Assembly: GCF_000257665.1 (NCBI RefSeq)
Contig: NZ_AJKR01000002.1
Location: 62,001-126,000 of the forward strand
Length of the DNA: 64,000 nucleotides
From: Candidatus Aquiluna sp. IMCC13023
Lineage (GTDB): Bacteria; Actinomycetota; Actinomycetes; Actinomycetales; Microbacteriaceae
Direction of reading: 5' to 3'
Under the pieces are notes generated by a model. It ran no database searches. It was not told the origin of the DNA and saw only the letters and a program-made list of their open reading frames with translations. How positions within the stretch are numbered: the first letter of the stretch is position 1; the number at the start of each line of letters is the position of its first letter. The position numbers and the translations under genes were made by a program. Positions 60,517 through 64,000 of the stretch are shown here, one piece after another.

Positions 60517-62481
60517 ATGTCAATGAAACCGGGGCTAGATAAAGCCGAACTAAGTCAAACCACTAAGCCAACCCAGGACCTATTCCGCCACGTCAACGGA
60601 AGCTGGTTGGATTCAACCGAGATTCCAGAGGACAAAGCCGTCTTCGGTAGTTTCCACATGCTGGCCGATGATTCAGAACTTGCCGTCAAGGAAATCCTCG
60701 AAGAAGCAGCCAACAATCCACTTCCGGGCGTTAGCCAGCAAATTGGAGATCTCTACGCATCGTTCCTGGACGAAGATCGAGCTGAGAAACTTGGAGCCAC
60801 TCCACTTGCTGAGGGGTTATCTAAAATCGCAGCGGTTTCTGACCTCAAGGAGCTGCACAGTCTGATGGGCCAGCTCGAGCGCATGGGCGTGGGCGGGCTG
60901 TGGGGCAGTTACATCGATAATGACGCCGGTAACCCAGAGCGGTACCTGGTTCATTTTTACAACGGCGGCCTAGGCCTGCCGGATAAGGATTACTACACCG
61001 ACGAGAAGTACAAGGATGTTCGCGAAGAATATCCAAAGCACATTTCCCGCATGTTGGTTTTGGCTGGCTTGAGTTCGGCAGAGGCTGAATCCAAATCGGA
61101 TCAGATCTTGGAGCTCGAAACCAAGATTGCATCCAAGCACTGGAGCCGTGTTGAATCAAGAGACGCTGAAAAAACTTACAATCTCAAAACCTTTGCAGAA
61201 CTAAAAACTCTCGCACCGAGTATTCACTGGGACGAATACCTTTCGGGCCTAGGTCTAACCGATTTATTCCTGGAATGGAATGTAGTTATGATGCCTTCCT
61301 TCTTCGAGGGCCTCGTCGACGTGTTGACAGCTAAAAACCTAGATGCTCTAAAGGCATGGCTGAGCTGGGTTTACATCAGAGCACACGCTCCTTATCTCTC
61401 CGGCGATTTTGTGGCCGAGCGCTTCGGCTTCTATGGGACAAAGCTAACCGGCCAGCCAGTAAATCGTTCGCGATGGAAGCGCGCGGTCAGCTTGGTCGAG
61501 GGGAGCCTTGGCGAAGCTGTCGGTCAGATTTATGTTGACAAGCACTTTCCAGCAAGCTCGAAGTCCCAAATGGACACTTTGGTGGCTCACCTGATTGAGG
61601 CCTATCGACAAAGCATCGACAAGCTCGAGTGGATGACTGACGCCACAAAAGAAAAGGCACAAGAGAAGCTGTCGAAGTTCACTCCGAAGATCGGGTATCC
61701 GGTCAAATGGCACGATTATTCGAGCATCGCTATCTCGCGCGAAGACCTTTTGCAAAATATTCAAAATGTTTCTGCGTGGGAGTTTGATTTCCAGGTCAAG
61801 AAAATTGGATCGCCAATCGATCGCGACGAGTGGCACATGACGCCTCAGACCGTGAACGCTTATTACAACCCTGGTCTGAATGAAATCGTCTTCCCGGCAG
61901 CAATTTTGCAGCCACCGTTTTTCTCCGAAGAGACCGACGACGCCATGAACTTCGGCGGAATCGGGGCCGTAATTGGTCACGAAATCGGGCACGGCTTTGA
62001 TGACCAAGGTGCGAAGTACGACGGAGACGGGAAGTTGGTTTCCTGGTGGACCGATACGGACCTAAAGGCCTTTGAGCAGCGAACTAAATCTCTCATCGAT
62101 CAGTACAACGAGCTGAGTCCGATTCAGCTTGATGACAGCAACAAGGTAAACGGCGAGCTCACCATCGGTGAGAATATCGGAGACTTGGGCGGTCTTGGTA
62201 TTGCGTGGAAGGCATACCTAATATCACTCGATGGCAAAGAACCACCGACCATCGACGGCGTGACTGCGGCAGAAAGATTCCTTTTCTCTTGGGCTCAGTG
62301 CTGGCGAGGTATCAGCCGCGATGAAATTGCCATTCAGCGTTTGGCGACCGACCCACACTCACCGGCCGAATTCAGGTGTAACCAAGTTGTCAAAAACTTG
62401 GACATCTTCCACCAGACATTCCAGACCACTGAATTAGACGCAATGTGGCTTGCACCAGAAGACCGAGTGGTTATCTGGTGA
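60517..62481 (+). CDS. M13 family zinc metallopeptidase (PepO / neprilysin-like)
   Basis: The 654-residue endopeptidase (ATG at 60517; an ATG at 60523 is also possible) has no signal peptide. The zinc motif HEIGH is at residues 488-492, followed by the glutamate ligand motif GENIGDLGG. The conserved substrate-side segment AYYNPGLNEIVFPAAILQPP precedes the zinc site. Neprilysin-like enzymes cleave peptides below about 5 kDa. Its TGA overlaps the GTG of the thioesterase gene. Confidence 0.94.
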   Translation: MSMKPGLDKAELSQTTKPTQDLFRHVNGSWLDSTEIPEDKAVFGSFHMLADDSELAVKEILEEAANNPLPGVSQQIGDLYASFLDEDRAEKLGATPLAEGLSKIAAVSDLKELHSLMGQLERMGVGGLWGSYIDNDAGNPERYLVHFYNGGLGLPDKDYYTDEKYKDVREEYPKHISRMLVLAGLSSAEAESKSDQILELETKIASKHWSRVESRDAEKTYNLKTFAELKTLAPSIHWDEYLSGLGLTDLFLEWNVVMMPSFFEGLVDVLTAKNLDALKAWLSWVYIRAHAPYLSGDFVAERFGFYGTKLTGQPVNRSRWKRAVSLVEGSLGEAVGQIYVDKHFPASSKSQMDTLVAHLIEAYRQSIDKLEWMTDATKEKAQEKLSKFTPKIGYPVKWHDYSSIAISREDLLQNIQNVSAWEFDFQVKKIGSPIDRDEWHMTPQTVNAYYNPGLNEIVFPAAILQPPFFSEETDDAMNFGGIGAVIGHEIGHGFDDQGAKYDGDGKLVSWWTDTDLKAFEQRTKSLIDQYNELSPIQLDDSNKVNGELTIGENIGDLGGLGIAWKAYLISLDGKEPPTIDGVTAAERFLFSWAQCWRGISRDEIAIQRLATDPHSPAEFRCNQVVKNLDIFHQTFQTTELDAMWLAPEDRVVIW

Positions 62482-63029
62482 AGCTCTGGTTTCGAATCCT
62501 CTTCATCAAGCTGACTTGGCGCCGCAGATCAAAGGTGACCATCGACGAAGTTTCGTCGGTAAGTCTTCGAGTGATGCCAACTGACCTAGATGTCTATAAC
62601 CACATGAACAACGGCGTATTTTTGACGCTTATGGACCTTGGTCGATACGACCAGGGGCTAAGAACTGGCATTTGGCAGATTTGGAACAAAAAAGGTTGGT
62701 ACCCGATAGTTGTCAACTCAACCATCAGTTACCGAAAGTCTCTTGAGCCCTGGCAGAAGTTCGACCTAGAAACCAAAGTGGTCGGTTGGGACGACATCGC
62801 GGTCTACATCGAACAGCGATTTGTTCGAAACGGTGAGATCTATGCCAAGGCGATTATGCGCGGAAGGTTCCTGAAGCGCTCTTGGGGCACTTTAACCCCG
62901 CAGGAAGTCATGGATGGTTCCGGTGGCTGGCCCGGAGATCGACCCGAGTTACCAAAGTGGATCGCCAGATGGGCGAAGGACACAGCATTACCCAAGGGTA
63001 AAGAACCAGCTCCCAGCACTTGGGACTAG
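62478..63029 (+). CDS. hotdog-fold acyl-CoA thioesterase
   Basis: The 183-residue protein (GTG at 62478 overlapping the M13 stop as GTGA) has the thioesterase motif PTDLDVYNHMNNGVFLTLMD, with catalytic aspartate region YNHMNN. Its Trp-rich C-terminus is like that of the THEM6-like subgroup. It hydrolyses acyl-CoA or a related thioester; the substrate is unknown. Its stop is a CTAG that is also the stop of the convergent GNAT-like gene. Confidence 0.85.
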   Translation: MKLWFRILFIKLTWRRRSKVTIDEVSSVSLRVMPTDLDVYNHMNNGVFLTLMDLGRYDQGLRTGIWQIWNKKGWYPIVVNSTISYRKSLEPWQKFDLETKVVGWDDIAVYIEQRFVRNGEIYAKAIMRGRFLKRSWGTLTPQEVMDGSGGWPGDRPELPKWIARWAKDTALPKGKEPAPSTWD

Positions 63030-63355
63030 TTAGCTCCCGGCCACCGGCAAGAAGCAACTGCTTCTTCGATGGTTCCCTTTAGTAGGTCGTGGGTCTCGGG
63101 ATGTTTCTCCATGTACTTGACCACGTAGGAACAGACCGGAACAACTTTTTTGTCTCCAGCTTCTCTAAGTTCTTGAAGCGATTCGCGAACCAAAATGGCA
63201 GCTAGGTTTTTACCTTGATGTTCTGGGTTCACTTCGGTGTGGACCAAGTGGATCTCGTCGTCATTGATTACGTAGTCCATCAGCCCGACTCGAGAAGAAT
63301 CCAAGAAAATTTCAAAGCGGTGGTTATCGCTATCGTGCACTACCTGTGTGCTCAT
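63026..63355 (-). CDS. GNAT-like N-acetyltransferase domain protein
   Basis: The 109-residue protein (ATG at 63355) resembles the small YjdJ/Gcn5-like group: HTEVNPEHQGKNLAAILV with the CoA-binding pattern QGKNLA, and VVPVCSYVVKYMEKHPE near the end. The substrate is unknown. It lies in a convergent pair with the thioesterase gene and is divergent from the methyltransferase gene with only 19 bases between starts. Confidence 0.85.
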   Translation of the reverse strand: MSTQVVHDSDNHRFEIFLDSSRVGLMDYVINDDEIHLVHTEVNPEHQGKNLAAILVRESLQELREAGDKKVVPVCSYVVKYMEKHPETHDLLKGTIEEAVASCRWPGAN

Positions 63356-63374
63356 GATGTTAATCTTTCTTCTT

Positions 63375-64000
63375 ATGGCTATTAACGAGGTTATCAATGG
63401 GGAGAACCTCGCCGCACTTAAATCTATGGCGGATGAATCCTTTCAACTGATTTACATCGACCCTCCCTTCAACACGGGGCGCTCTCAGGTAAGGACGAAC
63501 CGCAGCTCTATCTCGAGTATGACCGGGAACCTAGGGTTTCAGGGCAAGAGATACGAGCAGGTAGTCAAATCGGTTCTGTCTTACGATGATGACTTTGCTG
63601 ACTACTGGGCATTTCTAGAACCCAGGCTCATAGAGGCTTATCGGTTACTCAATGAAACAGGAACGATCTATCTGCATCTTGACTATCGAGAGGCCCACTA
63701 CGCAAAAGTTTTGATGGATGCACTATTTGGCAGAGAGTGCTTTCTCAATGAAATCATCTGGGCCTACGACTACGGCGGAAAGTCAAAGAGCAGGTGGCCG
63801 GCAAAACACGACACCATTTTGGTTTATGTGAAAAACCCAACCAAGTACTTTTTTGATAGCGCCACCGTTGATCGTGAGCCATACATGGCTCCCGGTCTAG
63901 TGACTCCAGAGAAGGTTGCTCGGGGGAAGCTCCCCACCGATGTCTGGTGGCACACGATCGTCTCTCCCACGGGAAAAGAGAAGACTGGCTACCCAACTCA
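63375..64000 (+). CDS. site-specific DNA methyltransferase, beta class (partial, runs off the window end)
   Basis: The visible 208 codons show an N6-adenine or N4-cytosine methyltransferase: catalytic motif IV as DPPFNTG near residue 29, and TGYPT at the visible end, the family's TGYPTQKP segment. The SAM motif has not yet come, so the order is that of the beta class (as in CcrM). No ribosome binding site is visible at the ATG at 63375, nor at the in-frame ATGs at 63354 and 63357. No cognate nuclease can be seen in the window. The end is cut by the window, not by a stop. Confidence 0.9.
   Translation, partial: MAINEVINGENLAALKSMADESFQLIYIDPPFNTGRSQVRTNRSSISSMTGNLGFQGKRYEQVVKSVLSYDDDFADYWAFLEPRLIEAYRLLNETGTIYLHLDYREAHYAKVLMDALFGRECFLNEIIWAYDYGGKSKSRWPAKHDTILVYVKNPTKYFFDSATVDREPYMAPGLVTPEKVARGKLPTDVWWHTIVSPTGKEKTGYPT

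Overview
The window is a chromosomal origin region of an actinobacterium. rpmH, dnaA, dnaN, recF, gyrB and gyrA run one way; rnpA, yidD, yidC, khpB, rsmG, parA and parB run the other. Near-consensus parS sites, DnaA boxes on both sides of dnaA, and the fhaA-fhaB-pstP-rodA-pbpA-pknA-pknB block with crgA and a pabA/trpG gene complete the picture. The moderate GC content (about half by eye), very tight gene packing, small versions of usually larger proteins and frequent TTG/GTG starts suggest a streamlined member of the Microbacteriaceae, perhaps the freshwater Luna group. The taxonomic placement is inference; no database was searched.

Layout. 1-3.2 kb: rpsF-ssb-rpsR-rplI operon behind a structured leader, and cca, all on the minus strand. 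3.2-9.4 kb, plus strand: Nudix hydrolase, a reduced envelope protein, murJ, trxB-trxA with a sigma-R-type promoter, a PLP aminotransferase and a ddl-type ligase. 9.4-14.2 kb, minus strand: the rpmH-to-parB gene run with two parS sites. 14.2-24.2 kb: origin, replication genes, gyrase, a DUF3566 protein, tRNA-Ile and tRNA-Ala. 24.2-29 kb is a patchwork of small membrane proteins, a serine hydrolase, two FAS1 (fasciclin) proteins and a nitroreductase. 29-35.3 kb is a beta-oxidation cluster (crotonase, acyl-CoA oxidase type enzyme, thiolase, FadB-type bifunctional enzyme). 35.3-39.6 kb holds an oxidoreductase, an O-antigen-ligase-like protein, tRNA-Gly(CCC) and a secreted M6-like metalloprotease. 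39.8-41.8 kb is a DoxX-SDR-IclR group. 41.9-45.5 kb is a compatible-solute ABC importer. 45.5-48.6 kb has an ABC-2 exporter, a cyclophilin, a rhomboid protease and crgA. 48.6-57.8 kb is the cell-wall growth and Ser/Thr signalling cluster. 58-64 kb carries a TRIC-type channel, a His-rich secreted protein, trhO, an M13 metallopeptidase, a thioesterase, a GNAT-like protein and the first part of a beta-class DNA methyltransferase that runs off the end.

How the genes work together. DnaA, DnaN, RecF, the DUF721 protein and gyrase act in replication, and ParA/ParB/parS act in origin segregation. YidC, YidD and RnpA serve membrane insertion and tRNA processing. MurJ, RodA and PbpA flip, polymerise and cross-link peptidoglycan precursors, with PknA/PknB kinases, PstP phosphatase and FHA readers controlling them. 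TrxB/TrxA form the thioredoxin couple.

No CRISPR array, insertion sequence, prophage or rRNA was seen. Stretches over 300 bases without a gene are only the two flanks of dnaA, both described as features. The 198 bases at 39615-39812 hold nothing I recognise. The most interesting non-standard signals are the C-tract that separates an upstream parS-bearing reading frame from parA, three convergent gene pairs that share one CTAG as both stop codons, a duplicated FAS1 gene with its hairpin but without its signal peptide, and structured leaders of rpsF and gyrB.
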